Assembly: GCA_028279475.1 (NCBI GenBank)
Contig: JANQNR010000004.1
Location: forward strand, 1 to 64,000
Length of the DNA stretch: 64,000 nt
Direction: 5' to 3'
Origin: Rickettsiales bacterium
Lineage (GTDB): Bacteria > Pseudomonadota > Alphaproteobacteria > Rickettsiales > UBA998
Part shown: positions 35,153 to 44,645 of the stretch, in pieces
Position numbering within the stretch: the stretch's first letter is position 1
Layout: each line of letters opens with the position of its first letter
The notes under the pieces: model-generated
Databases searched by the model: none
What the model was told of the DNA's origin: nothing
What the model saw: the letters and a program-made list of their open reading frames with translations, nothing else
Position numbers and translations under genes: made by a program

Positions 35153-36049
35153 ATGAAAAAGATAAAAAAAGTTGTATTTCCGGTAGGGGGACTCGGCACC
35201 CGATTTTTACCTGCAACGAAATCCATGCCAAAGGAAATGTTGCCCGTCGTCAGTAAGCCACTGATTCATTATGCATTCGAAGAAGCAGTTGCTGCTGGTG
35301 CTGAGCAATTCATTTTTGTAACCGGCCGTAGTAAAAACGCCATTAACAACCACTTTGACCATGCGTTTGAGTTGCAAACAAAACTCAGCGAGGCAAGTAA
35401 AACCAAGGCACTAGAGGAAACCACTGGCTGGTTGCCAGATCCAGGGAACATCATGTTCATTCGCCAGCAAGAGCCTTTAGGGCTAGGACATGCGATCTGG
35501 TGTGCCCGCCATGTCGTTGGTGATGAGCCGTTTGCCGTGATTCTTGCTGATGATCTGGTAAAGGCGCAAACCCCCTGTTTAAAGCAATTAGTTGAGGCCT
35601 ATGACAGCATGCCTGGTAGCAATATGGTGGCAGTTATGGATGTGCCACGGGAGCAAACAAAAAGTTATGGGGTACTGGATGTAGCGTCAGAGAACGGCCA
35701 ACTGGTTACGGCAAATGGGTTGGTAGAAAAACCAGCGCCGGAAGATGCGCCTTCTACCTTGTCTGTGATTGGCCGCTATATCCTGCAACCGGAAATATTT
35801 GGCATTCTGGAAAATCAGGGCAAGGGCAGCGGTGGTGAAATCCAGTTGACCGATGCGATTAGCTCGGCGATTCCCAACACGCCGATGGCGGGCTATCGCT
35901 TTGAAGGGCGCCGTTTTGATTGTGGTAATCATTGTGGGTTTGTTGAGGCAAATCTAGCCTATGCACTGGACAATCCTGAATTTGCACCAAGCATTCGCGC
36001 CTTTATGCAGGAATGCCTAAATGAAGAGCCTTCACGCCATGTAGCATGA
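35153..36049 (+). CDS. galU: UTP-glucose-1-phosphate uridylyltransferase
   Basis: 298 residues. Makes UDP-glucose, the substrate for ugd at 46929. Motifs: FPVGGLGTRFLPATKSMPKE nucleotide-binding loop, KPLIHYAFEEAVAAG, RQQEPLGLGHAIWCAR, ILADDL, VEKPAPEDAPS, GGEIQLTDAI, GRRFDCGNHCGFVEAN. GGAGAAC ribosome-binding site. Its stop overlaps the next gene by ATGA, so the two are coupled. Confidence 0.97.
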   Translation: MKKIKKVVFPVGGLGTRFLPATKSMPKEMLPVVSKPLIHYAFEEAVAAGAEQFIFVTGRSKNAINNHFDHAFELQTKLSEASKTKALEETTGWLPDPGNIMFIRQQEPLGLGHAIWCARHVVGDEPFAVILADDLVKAQTPCLKQLVEAYDSMPGSNMVAVMDVPREQTKSYGVLDVASENGQLVTANGLVEKPAPEDAPSTLSVIGRYILQPEIFGILENQGKGSGGEIQLTDAISSAIPNTPMAGYRFEGRRFDCGNHCGFVEANLAYALDNPEFAPSIRAFMQECLNEEPSRHVA

Positions 36050-36999
36050 TCTACATTGCGCTCATCTGCACCGCGCTTGCTCTATGGCCATGGCTGGATA
36101 CGATATCGTTACCGGCAGAGTTACTAGGGCAGGCGCGTTTGCATATGACGCTCTTGACTGCCATTATGGTTGTGGTGGCTGTGGTACGGAAATCCTGGGC
36201 GGCAGCAACCATTCTCATGTGTGTGGTTGTCGCCAATCTTTTGTGGATAGAGCGCGCTATACCGCTAAAACATCCTGTATCCAAGCAGGCCACTATAACA
36301 GTGCTTACCCATAATATATGGAAGTTTAATCCCACACCTGATGCAGCTATCGTGCAATTGGAGGCGTCTGATGCAGATCTCATCTGGATACAGGAAGTTA
36401 CCATCCCACTCTATAAGCAGCTCGTGGACGCGCTGAATCAGCGTTACCCCTACCACACGCAGCCACAAGGTTTTCAGAAGGAAACAGTTTCTCTGTTATT
36501 TTCTCGCTATCCAATAACCAGCTATAATTTACACGCAACATCAATGGGGGTGGTGCCACCATTCGGTCAACTGACCCATTATATTCGCCATGCTGAGTTG
36601 GAGATTGACCAACAAAAGGTGCATTTCATTGGGTTGCATTTGCTTTCTCCGAGAAGTGTAGAGCGTGTGGAGGCGCGTAATCAGCAATTAATCATTACCT
36701 CTGAGTATATTCAAGAATTACGGCAGAATCAGATGCTCCCTATTATTGTTGCCGGTGATATGAACACGGCGACGTGGCGTGTTAACTTTCAGCATTTTCT
36801 GGAACAGGCGCAGCTAATGACGGTAGCAACATTCGAGGAAACCCCGTTCTCCTGGCCGGCATGGCTGCCACGAATGCTACAAGTGCCAATTGATCACATC
36901 CTTGTATCTAAGGAGCTCTGCCCGGGTGACATCACAACCTTGTCAAGTGCCGGTTCTGACCATCACCCTCTTTATGCAGAGTTAACGTTTTGCCACTAA
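36046..36999 (+). CDS. endonuclease/exonuclease/phosphatase (EEP) family protein, membrane-anchored
   Basis: 317 residues. Two or three N-terminal membrane segments (about 2-18, 30-48, 52-68), then an EEP catalytic domain facing the periplasm: VLTHNIWKFN, IQEVTIPLYKQ, IGLHLLSP, VAGDMNTATW, and GSDHHPLYAEL with the catalytic Asp-His. Members hydrolyse phosphodiester bonds in DNA, lipids or sugars; substrate unknown. Coupled to galU. Confidence 0.87.
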   Translation: MIYIALICTALALWPWLDTISLPAELLGQARLHMTLLTAIMVVVAVVRKSWAAATILMCVVVANLLWIERAIPLKHPVSKQATITVLTHNIWKFNPTPDAAIVQLEASDADLIWIQEVTIPLYKQLVDALNQRYPYHTQPQGFQKETVSLLFSRYPITSYNLHATSMGVVPPFGQLTHYIRHAELEIDQQKVHFIGLHLLSPRSVERVEARNQQLIITSEYIQELRQNQMLPIIVAGDMNTATWRVNFQHFLEQAQLMTVATFEETPFSWPAWLPRMLQVPIDHILVSKELCPGDITTLSSAGSDHHPLYAELTFCH

Positions 37000-37062
37000 G
37001 GCAAGGATCACTATAAAACTAACGGGTTAAAAAGTTGTGCAGACGCTTTCAATCATGAGATA

Positions 37063-37737
37063 TTAAAAACGGAAGCGAGCGCCAGCCTCAATGCTGTGAA
37101 TTTCGTATTCATGCTCCAGCCGTGCGCCCGTCGCTGTGCCAAACTCTGGATCCTGGGTATCATAATAACGATAGCCAATTTGTAATACGGTATTCAGCAG
37201 TGACTCTGGTTGCCATCCCACACCAGCCATCAACTGGTAGGCAAAGACCATATCTTCGTCAGACAGTGCCAGTGACGGAACGTTCAGCTCAATATCAGAA
37301 AATCCGATACCTCCGCCGATATAAGGAGAGAAACGCGTTCCGGTATCAATATCATAATAAACATTGAACATATAACTGTTTGATGAGATGTCATCTGAAA
37401 TGGTGGCACTTGTGCCGGCAGAGTTCAGTTCGTCCAATTCATTGTGGCGATAAAAATATTCTAATTCAAAACGTGTATGATCAAGGAAGGTGCGCGTATG
37501 CCCGGGCGTGTACCCGAGAGAGGCACCAACTCCAAATCCGGTTTCAAAGTCAAGGTCGCCGATAGTAGCGCTGTTGACTTCCACATCCGTTTCATTCACG
37601 AATGGTATAGCTCCCTGAACACCAATATACCAGTTCGGCCAACGATCACGGCCATGCTGGCCACCGTTATATTGTGCCAGCGCCTGTGTGGAAACTAATG
37701 CAGTCACTACAATAAACACCCCGAATAATCTGAGCAT
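37063..37737 (-). CDS. outer-membrane beta-barrel protein
   Basis: 224 residues. Signal peptide MLRLFGVFIVVTALVSTQALA, then an 8-stranded-type barrel (YIGVQGAIPF, GFGVGASLGY, TRFELEYFYRHNELD, SPYIGGGIGFSDIEL, YQLMAGVGWQ, QIGYRYYDTQ) ending EAGARFRF with the C-terminal Phe recognised by BAM. Resembles the OMP_b-brl/Opa-like family. Single gene; function not inferable. Confidence 0.85.
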   Translation of the reverse strand: MLRLFGVFIVVTALVSTQALAQYNGGQHGRDRWPNWYIGVQGAIPFVNETDVEVNSATIGDLDFETGFGVGASLGYTPGHTRTFLDHTRFELEYFYRHNELDELNSAGTSATISDDISSNSYMFNVYYDIDTGTRFSPYIGGGIGFSDIELNVPSLALSDEDMVFAYQLMAGVGWQPESLLNTVLQIGYRYYDTQDPEFGTATGARLEHEYEIHSIEAGARFRF

Positions 37738-37967
37738 AGGATAATCCTCTCTAAATATATATTTTTGCGTAGCCTAAACATGTCCTGCGTGGGGTGCAAC
37801 AGAAATACGCATTAACCTGTAGTGACTTGGTGCTTTTGCATGGCATGTCAGCCTATGCGTTGTATCAGCGCCGCTATTCCTGCTGAACCATTCAACATGA
37901 AGTAGGAAAAATTTTTACTGGACTTCACATATGCATAGGAACGTTCTATAAGGATGAGGCTTTCACA

Positions 37968-38052
37968 GCCCCCGTGGCGGAATTGGTAGACGCTGCGGAC
38001 TTAAAATCCGTTGACTTCGGTCGTGCCGGTTCGATTCCGGCCGGGGGCACCA
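37968..38052 (+). tRNA. tRNA-Leu (anticodon UAA)
   Basis: 85 nt, long variable arm as in class II tRNAs. Acceptor GCCCCCG with CGGGGGC, discriminator A, encoded CCA (38050-38052). Anticodon loop ACTTAAAA within stem CGG-CCG gives UAA. T loop TTCGATT. Confidence 0.97.
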
Positions 38053-38126
38053 GCCTTCGCAGCTTATCGAGCGAAGCGAGATTAGCGAGAACGCTGTCAC
38101 GCCGTAGTTCCAAGGGAACGAAGGCG
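38053..38126 (+). repeat. palindromic block attached to tRNA-Leu
   Basis: GCCTTCG (38053-38059), starting right at the CCA end, pairs with CGAAGGC (38119-38125). Within it, CGCC-GTA-GTTCC and GGAAC-GAA-GGCG (38100-38126) form a second hairpin. Same CCTTCG/CGAAGG plan as after tRNA-Pro at 13743. It may serve in termination or 3' processing. Confidence 0.55.
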
Positions 38127-38240
38127 GACTTTCCGCTGCTTCGGCTCGGCAAGCCTGCCCAGAAGTTCAAACTCCCCTTCTCTGATATATATATCAAGCT
38201 CATGGGGTTGAGTTAGGGAGTTTCCTGCGTTGTCCGCATT

Positions 38241-39218
38241 TTATGCGTTTTGCCTTTTCAGAAGCGTAACAATGTCGGAATCATGCGTCCACATAGCGTG
38301 AAACCCACTGACTTTTCCATAGCTATTATCTAGTACCGTATGGGGGATATCCAATAAGAGACTAAGAATATGGCCGTGCAGCCGATCAGTAATGACGCTT
38401 TCACCTTTGGAAAGAATCTCAATGCCACGTTCCAGGCGTGTTTGTGCCAATGTGCGATAAAAGAACTCACGCCTAGCTGCCGGATTCAGGCATTTTAATC
38501 CTAATATAAAAGGTAGTTTCAACGTTACTTTCTTCTTAACATCGGAAACAAAGGATGCTTCTTCCCTTGGCCAGTCTTCGCTGATGGCTCCTTGAGGAAT
38601 AGAAAACCCTTCAAATGCACTTGTATCTACTTGTTCCTGATCCTTACGCATTAGCATGAGCGCCGGGCATATCGGGGACTTGCGTTGCAGTGCTCCAATG
38701 TAAAACGCCATATCCGGACAAAGCGCTACCTTGCAGTCAAAATGCTTGGTTACTAGATCATAACTTTTCTGATCACGTACCAGCATAGTGAAATTTCCAT
38801 GCTGCTTTATCAGCTCTGCAGTTTTTTCAATATTTGCCGGATCATTGTAATGAATGGATTGCGGAAGTTGCACGACCGCTCTATCAGGAAAATCACGTAA
38901 CACCTGCTCACGCATGTTTTGGTGTTGAAGCCATAAGTCGCCGAAATTACCGCCTCCTTGAATCAGGATAGGCCCTTTGGGTAGTGCTGTTTTTAGATCA
39001 TGCGCTTTGTAGGCAATATTATCCGTAATATAGGCTGGTAACTGATGGTGCTTGATGAAATATGCAATTTGCCCAAGCCATATAGCGCTATCCCCGATGT
39101 TAGCATAGTTTGGGAAGTCCAACAACGCATACCCTTGTTCAAGCGACGGCAAATGTTCACTCAGGCAGGTATGAATTTGTTGTTGAAGCTGATCAATAAT
39201 ACTCAGTGTGTTACTCAT
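38241..39218 (-). CDS. polysaccharide pyruvyl transferase family protein
   Basis: 325 residues. Adds pyruvate ketals to sugars of surface polysaccharides (ExoV/EpsO-like). Family features: NYANIGDSAIWLGQ at the start, GPILIQGGGNFGDLW, VVQLPQSIHY, LVRDQKSYDL, CPDMAFYIG, VITDRLHGHILSLLL, DNSYGKVSGF. Cytoplasmic. Shares a 27-bp gap with the GT2 gene upstream, in a glycan locus of ~10 kb. Confidence 0.9.
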   Translation of the reverse strand: MSNTLSIIDQLQQQIHTCLSEHLPSLEQGYALLDFPNYANIGDSAIWLGQIAYFIKHHQLPAYITDNIAYKAHDLKTALPKGPILIQGGGNFGDLWLQHQNMREQVLRDFPDRAVVQLPQSIHYNDPANIEKTAELIKQHGNFTMLVRDQKSYDLVTKHFDCKVALCPDMAFYIGALQRKSPICPALMLMRKDQEQVDTSAFEGFSIPQGAISEDWPREEASFVSDVKKKVTLKLPFILGLKCLNPAARREFFYRTLAQTRLERGIEILSKGESVITDRLHGHILSLLLDIPHTVLDNSYGKVSGFHAMWTHDSDIVTLLKRQNA

Positions 39219-39245
39219 AACGTCTCTCTAGCGTTGATTATGTGT

Positions 39246-40169
39246 TTAGCGAATTAAACTCTTGCACCAATGGCCAAAGTAGGTGCCTATTCCTTTTATA
39301 TTCCGTTGTGCAATGAGTCTTGGGTCTTGCAAGATTTTATCAAGGCTTTCCTTTTTGTAGGGAGTGACAACGGTTTTTATGCCGCATTTTATACCACGTT
39401 TAAGACGACGTATAAAAATACGCATGATTGGCCTGTAAAATAGATATTTACCGTAAAGTGCGCCATTTCCGGCGTAATACCCCCTGAACAGTTTGATAAT
39501 GGAGTCTTCCGTATTGCGGCCATGGAAATGGTGTACTACTAGCTCCGGCGTGTAGGTGACGCGGAATCCCCGCCGATAGCTTCTGATAATATAGTCCGTA
39601 TCCTCTCCAGAGATAAACGGCGTACCAGCGCCATAACGCTCATCAAACATTCCTACTGACTCATAGATGGTGCGTGGAAACGCCATATTGCAGCCATGGA
39701 TGAAGCCATGTATCTGGTTTGTAATATTTGTAAGCTCTTCAGGCTGTGTTTCCGTTCTAATGGTGTAGGGCATGTCTTCCGGATTGCCCAGCAACACCTG
39801 CCCACCCCGAAACACCGGTTTGTTATCGGACTTATAGAGGTTTGCGAGCGTAGAAAAGTAGTTCTCTTCTAAATGACAGTCATCATCCGTAAAGCATAGG
39901 ATGTTACCAGTAGCAGTGCGAAGGCCGGCATTACGCGCCGCTCCCAACCCTTTTTTGGTTTCCGTGACTACATGCGTGGCAAAGGATTGCTGTGCTGCCC
40001 AATTGTTCAGGCGTTCGAGCGTATCGTCAGTCGAATTATTGTTTACCAATACAACTTCTACCGTCACATCTGCGGCATACTGAATGGCTTGGGAAAAAGA
40101 CGCAAGTGAACCGGCAAGATGCTGTGCACGGTTGTAGGTACATAGTATAATGGAAATATCCGGTCGCAT
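39246..40169 (-). CDS. family 2 glycosyltransferase
   Basis: 307 residues. GT-A fold: SIILCTYNRAQHLAGSLASF, VEVVLVNNNSTDDTLERL, GLGAARNAGLRTATGNIL with CFTDDDCHLEENY (the DxD), and SGEDTDYIIRSYRRGF acceptor-site motif. The C-terminal part is basic and helical. Acts at the inner membrane face on a glycan precursor; sugar unknown. More distant from the three tandem GT2 genes at 41.8-44.6 kb. Confidence 0.92.
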   Translation of the reverse strand: MRPDISIILCTYNRAQHLAGSLASFSQAIQYAADVTVEVVLVNNNSTDDTLERLNNWAAQQSFATHVVTETKKGLGAARNAGLRTATGNILCFTDDDCHLEENYFSTLANLYKSDNKPVFRGGQVLLGNPEDMPYTIRTETQPEELTNITNQIHGFIHGCNMAFPRTIYESVGMFDERYGAGTPFISGEDTDYIIRSYRRGFRVTYTPELVVHHFHGRNTEDSIIKLFRGYYAGNGALYGKYLFYRPIMRIFIRRLKRGIKCGIKTVVTPYKKESLDKILQDPRLIAQRNIKGIGTYFGHWCKSLIR

Positions 40170-40321
40170 GGCATTCTACCCAAGGAACACTAAAGTTTTT
40201 ATTGATTTACATGTTAATTTCGCTACTAATCGCCGGATTGCTGGATCCGGCAAGATGAGCTCCAAGACTCCAGTGTTCAATTAGCGGACTTATTCTAAAA
40301 ATACTAGTAAAAAGGATAGAT

Positions 40322-41773
40322 ATGAGCTCTGTAAGCTTTAAGGCTGTTGGCAAGAATGTTGGCTGGAATCTGTTGGGAAATATATCCACATTCGGCCTTA
40401 AATTCATTACAGTTCCTATCCTTGCTCGCATATTGACGCCGGAAGACTTTGGCGCGATCGCCGTTGCTTTCTCGCTGATTGTATTTCTGACCATGATTGG
40501 TAATGGAGGGCTTGGGGCAGCGCTCGTTGTGAAAGACAAAGAAGATCCGGATACGTCGGATACGGTCTTTTGGATGATATCCGGTATTTCAGTCGTCATG
40601 GCCGCCTCCATGTATCTGCTCGCTGGTCCTTTTACCGATCTGATGAATGCCCCTAAAGCAAAGGAAGTGGTGGAGGTATTGAGCCTGACGGTGCCACTTT
40701 TTTTATGTAATACGGTTAGTAAAACCTTGTTGGAACGGCGGATGCAATTTGCACGTTTGTCACTGGTGGTTACCAGTGCAGAAGTGCTTTCGGCATTACT
40801 GGCAATATTTCTGGCCTATCAGGGCTTTGGTGTATGGTCGTTAGTAGCACAGGCAGTGGCCAGCGGTGTCATTAAGTTAATCGGTCTAACCATTGCAGCG
40901 CGTTATGTGCCGCGCTTTGTTTTCCATTTTGACAAGTTAAGGGCATTGTGGCAGTTCAGTTTTCGACTGCTGAATGTAAATATAATTTATTATTTCGTGT
41001 GGAAGAGTCCGCTGTTTTTCATTACTAAAAATCTGGGGCTGACGGCTGCCGGTTCTTATACCGTACCAAATAATTTTGTCGATATTCCACAAAAAGTTAT
41101 CATGACGGCGCTTGGGTCTGTCATGTTTCCGGCATTCAGTGCCATTAAGCACGATGCAGATCGCTGTGTGAATGCGCTGATGACAAGTACACGTCTGACG
41201 GCGTTGATTATATGTCCGATGATGGCAGGGATGGCCGCGTTATCCGATCCTATTGTTCGCGTCATGTTCGGTGAGAAATGGCTGCATGTGATTCCCGTCA
41301 TGGGGCTTATAGCACTGGGAAAGACAATGTTGGCACCTTGTAGTAGCCTGGCTCCTTATCTTACGGCTCTGGAGAAGACGCGAGAAATTCTTCGTGTGGC
41401 GCTTGCACGACTGGTTATTGTGGTTTCAGTGCTTATATATACGAGTTATAACGGCACACTGATTGACGTGCTATATGGGATGGCCATCATCAATTTTATT
41501 ACCATATTCGGGTATGGCGGCTATGTGTTTCATATTAGTGGCCAGCCGGTTGCAAAAAGCTTATTCATTGTGACACGCCCGGCATTATTGTCTTTCATCA
41601 TGGCGGCATGTGTTTATCTGCTGCATCAATACTGGCTGGACGATCTCAACATGCCGATTCTTGAACTCATGATCGGTATTCCTATTGGTGCGATTATTTA
41701 TGGGGCGCTGGTATTGCTGTTTGAACGTACTTTGGTATTGACGGTCATAGAAAAAATCAGAAAGAAATCCTAA
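40322..41773 (+). CDS. polysaccharide flippase, Wzx/MOP family
   Basis: 483 residues, about 12-14 membrane helices. N-terminus GKNVGWNLLGNISTFGLKFI, then VPILARILTPEDFGAIAVAF, typical of WzxC/AmsL exporters. Moves lipid-linked repeat units across the inner membrane. Transcribed opposite to its neighbours, which it separates; ribosome-binding site AAGGATAG. Confidence 0.93.
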   Translation: MSSVSFKAVGKNVGWNLLGNISTFGLKFITVPILARILTPEDFGAIAVAFSLIVFLTMIGNGGLGAALVVKDKEDPDTSDTVFWMISGISVVMAASMYLLAGPFTDLMNAPKAKEVVEVLSLTVPLFLCNTVSKTLLERRMQFARLSLVVTSAEVLSALLAIFLAYQGFGVWSLVAQAVASGVIKLIGLTIAARYVPRFVFHFDKLRALWQFSFRLLNVNIIYYFVWKSPLFFITKNLGLTAAGSYTVPNNFVDIPQKVIMTALGSVMFPAFSAIKHDADRCVNALMTSTRLTALIICPMMAGMAALSDPIVRVMFGEKWLHVIPVMGLIALGKTMLAPCSSLAPYLTALEKTREILRVALARLVIVVSVLIYTSYNGTLIDVLYGMAIINFITIFGYGGYVFHISGQPVAKSLFIVTRPALLSFIMAACVYLLHQYWLDDLNMPILELMIGIPIGAIIYGALVLLFERTLVLTVIEKIRKKS

Positions 41774-41776
41774 ATA

Positions 41777-42757
41777 TTACTGCAAAGGATTTTCGGGGAA
41801 ATGGCCGTTATTCTCTTTACGCATCTGGATTTCCTGCATTAGCGCACCGCTCCTCCAGTTATTGTCCCAAATGAAGTCAAAGCGGAAACGGCTATGGGGT
41901 AGAAAATACACCAGTTTAGCCAGTGGATATTGCCAAAGCCAACGTATGACTGGCTTCACAGGGTAACCAAGCATGCATTTATGCCGGGCAAATTTAGCGG
42001 GTCTTTGGTAGGGCATACCGCGCCCGAAACGAGTGGCACGTCCCAGAATCCAGTTTTCATCGAGGTATTTTGCCGGAATGATATGTTGTACTTTCACATC
42101 GCGTGAGTGATAGGCTCGATATCCTTGCTTTCCAAGGGACTGGGAAAAGACCGTGTCACCGCCCATAGGGTAGTTATTGCTGTCTGACTTGGGGCCAACA
42201 TTCTCGCTGGCAACCGTGTAGGTGTTTGGCAATATGGGGCGGCGAAATGCAGAATTGGGGCCAAAAATCATCCAGGCATCCGCTTCACCTGCTGGAAAGT
42301 CCTCATTGAGTGCATAAACAATATTATGTTGTACCCATGTCAGTACCCACTCCGGTGGTTCCTTGTCCCATGCTGGGGAGATGAGTCCACCGAACATATC
42401 GTATTCAGGGTGCGCATCGGCTAGTTGAAGATACTGTTCCAGCCAGTCTGGTGAAGGGATCACGTCATCATCGGTAATGACAACTAGATCACCTTCCAGA
42501 TGCCGGAAGCCAGTATCAAGTGCTGCTCCTTTGCCACGTGCCGTTTCCGCATGGATTTCAATGGGTAACTTTTCTGCATAGGATTGGAGAATATCCAATG
42601 TGTTGTCCGTGCTGTTATTGTTGACTGCAACAATTTTCCATACAGCCTTATCCAGTGTCTGATTACACAGTGCATCCAGCATTCGAGGCAGTTTTTCTGC
42701 CCCGTTGTAGGAAGCAAACAGGACGGTGAGTTGGATAGGTGGTGTGTTGGAAGACAT
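41777..42757 (-). CDS. family 2 glycosyltransferase (tandem copy 3)
   Basis: 326 residues from ATG 42757, which overlaps the stop of the preceding gene (ATGA); an upstream in-frame extension lies inside that gene. Motifs: TVLFASYNGAEKLPRMLDAL, VAVNNNSTDNTLDIL, GKGAALDTGFRH, VITDDDVIPSPDWLEQYL, GGDTVFSQSLGKQGYRAYH, ILGRATRFGRGMPY. Strongly similar to the gene at 42757-43707. The C-terminal hydrophobic helix suits membrane association. Confidence 0.92.
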   Translation of the reverse strand: MSSNTPPIQLTVLFASYNGAEKLPRMLDALCNQTLDKAVWKIVAVNNNSTDNTLDILQSYAEKLPIEIHAETARGKGAALDTGFRHLEGDLVVITDDDVIPSPDWLEQYLQLADAHPEYDMFGGLISPAWDKEPPEWVLTWVQHNIVYALNEDFPAGEADAWMIFGPNSAFRRPILPNTYTVASENVGPKSDSNNYPMGGDTVFSQSLGKQGYRAYHSRDVKVQHIIPAKYLDENWILGRATRFGRGMPYQRPAKFARHKCMLGYPVKPVIRWLWQYPLAKLVYFLPHSRFRFDFIWDNNWRSGALMQEIQMRKENNGHFPENPLQ

Positions 42758-43707
42758 CAGGCAACTTCTTTTGCTCTGGACATGGCATGCATAGTTTTCA
42801 GCATACCCCGGTTCATATAGTATTGCCAAAGTAACTGAAAGCGTAATCGAGATTTGGGCAACCATTCGATTGGTTTACGCAGTATGTTTAGTGCTGCATA
42901 TCGCAGCCATGTGGTAATTGGTATGCCGTTAAGCGCCAGTTTACCTTCAAACCAGTGTGCATTGACAATCGGATTGCCTAGCCCATACCTTTCTGCTCGG
43001 CTAAGAATCCACTGTTCATCAAGGTATTCTGTGGGAATGATATGATGGACGACAGCATCACGGCAATGATAGACCTTTGCTCCCTTTGCTTCTAGAGAAG
43101 CGGCAAACATGACATCTTCTCCCATGGCGTATTGTCCCACTGTTGCGTTAGGGCCAAGGGTTTCATCAACAATATATGAGTCTGGTAAGATGCGACGGCG
43201 AAACGCGGAGTTGGGACCAGACACCCAACGTGCCTTACCGTCCCCCTCTGGCAATTCATCATTGAGTGCATAGACAATCCCCTGATGCACCCATTCCCGT
43301 ATCCACTCAGGCGGTTCTTGTTCCCATGCAGGAAGGATCAGACCACCGAAAATGTCATAATCCGGCTGTGCTTCGGCGATGTGTAAAAACTGCTCCAGCC
43401 ACTCCGGTGCGGGAATCACGTCGTCATCGGTAATCACGATCAGATCGCCTTCAAGATACTGAAAACCCGTATTCAGGGCATGTGCTTTGCCCTGCTTAGC
43501 TTCCTTATATATTTCAATAGGAAGACGATCCTGAAATGATCGCAGTACATTGTAGGTGTTGTCGTTACTATTATTATCAACAGCAACAATTTTCCAACGT
43601 TCCATTGGCAAGGTTTGTTTGTTTAGCGCGTCCAGCATCCGAGGCAGTTTTTCTGCGCCGTTATAGGATGAGAAGACAATAGTAATATCAACAGGTTGAT
43701 TGGTCAT
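42757..43707 (-). CDS. family 2 glycosyltransferase (tandem copy 2)
   Basis: 316 residues. TIVFSSYNGAEKLPRMLDAL, VAVDNNSNDNTYNVL, GKAHALNTGFQYLEGDL, VITDDDVIPAPEWLEQFL, GEDVMFAASLEAKGAKVYH, ILSRAERYGLGNP. Shares its N-terminal motif, DDDVIP, the following WLEQ(F/Y)L and the GGLI(L/S)PAW segment with copy 3, so a recent duplication. Overlaps both neighbours by ATGA. Confidence 0.92.
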   Translation of the reverse strand: MTNQPVDITIVFSSYNGAEKLPRMLDALNKQTLPMERWKIVAVDNNSNDNTYNVLRSFQDRLPIEIYKEAKQGKAHALNTGFQYLEGDLIVITDDDVIPAPEWLEQFLHIAEAQPDYDIFGGLILPAWEQEPPEWIREWVHQGIVYALNDELPEGDGKARWVSGPNSAFRRRILPDSYIVDETLGPNATVGQYAMGEDVMFAASLEAKGAKVYHCRDAVVHHIIPTEYLDEQWILSRAERYGLGNPIVNAHWFEGKLALNGIPITTWLRYAALNILRKPIEWLPKSRLRFQLLWQYYMNRGMLKTMHAMSRAKEVA

Positions 43708-44645
43708 CAGGACGCCTTTGCTCCAAATGCCTTATAGCTATTCCACAAACCTTTAAAGTAAAAATACCGCCAGCGGCTCCAGAAACGTAATTTTCCATAG
43801 GGTAGTGCATAGGTGAAGGGATAAGCGCATGTCCAGACCATCCGCATCAGCAAGATGTCCAACCACATCGGCAATGCACGATGGATACGATTCTTATGTG
43901 CTTTTTCTCCAGAGTAGAGGGCAAAAATACCCAGTCCCAGTCGTTCCGCTCGCCTGACGATCCAGTCTTCATTGACTGTATCTGCTTCGATCGTATGAAT
44001 CACTTTGGCATCGGCAGAAAAATAGACTTTGTGACCTGATTCCGATGCGCGTACGGCCAGCTCGGAATCTTCGCCCATGGCGTAGGTTGGGGCAGGTACA
44101 GGGCCAATGGCTTCATTGAAGCGATGGCCATTTTCAAATACACATTTTCGGTACATCATATTCGGCCCCCAGACTTTGCCGGGATCACAGTCGCCGCTTT
44201 CAGTGCGTTCGTGAATGGCATAGGTAGAGCCGAGTGGAATCCAGTTTTTCAGTTGTGTATCCGGTTCTTTTTCCCATTGGCCGATAATCATGCCGGTGAA
44301 GATGTCATAATCCGGCTGCGTTTCTCCAGCATGGATCAGTGCTGCGGCCCATTCTGGGGCAAGTTTCACGTCGTCATCGGTAAACAGGATGTACTCCGCA
44401 TCAGTAAGTGCAATGCCGGCATTCTGCGCCTTTGATTTTCCCGGAGTCGTTACATCGATGACTTCAACCGGTAGCTTGTCAGCGTAGGATTCGACGACAG
44501 CACGAGTATGATCGGTACTGTTATTATTCATCACCAACAACCGCCACTGATCTTTTGGGAGAGTGGAGCGAGTGAGAGAATCTAGTACAACCGGCAATGT
44601 TTTGGCACCGTTATAGGTGGCAATGATAATATCTGCTTTTCTCAT
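43707..44645 (-). CDS. family 2 glycosyltransferase (tandem copy 1)
   Basis: 312 residues. IIIATYNGAKTLPVVLDSL, LVMNNNSTDHTRAVVESY, GKSKAQNAGIALTDAEY, LFTDDDVKLAPEWAAALI, GEDSELAVRASESGHKVYF, IVRRAERLGLGIFALYSGEK. Same plan as the next two genes but more divergent. First of the three coupled GT2 genes; it overlaps the ExoD gene by 4 bp. Confidence 0.92.
   Translation of the reverse strand: MRKADIIIATYNGAKTLPVVLDSLTRSTLPKDQWRLLVMNNNSTDHTRAVVESYADKLPVEVIDVTTPGKSKAQNAGIALTDAEYILFTDDDVKLAPEWAAALIHAGETQPDYDIFTGMIIGQWEKEPDTQLKNWIPLGSTYAIHERTESGDCDPGKVWGPNMMYRKCVFENGHRFNEAIGPVPAPTYAMGEDSELAVRASESGHKVYFSADAKVIHTIEADTVNEDWIVRRAERLGLGIFALYSGEKAHKNRIHRALPMWLDILLMRMVWTCAYPFTYALPYGKLRFWSRWRYFYFKGLWNSYKAFGAKAS

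Noticed and set aside
37738-37967. A possible small RNA upstream of tRNA-Leu
   Set aside because: The 230-bp stretch has no clear promoter and no strong hairpin.
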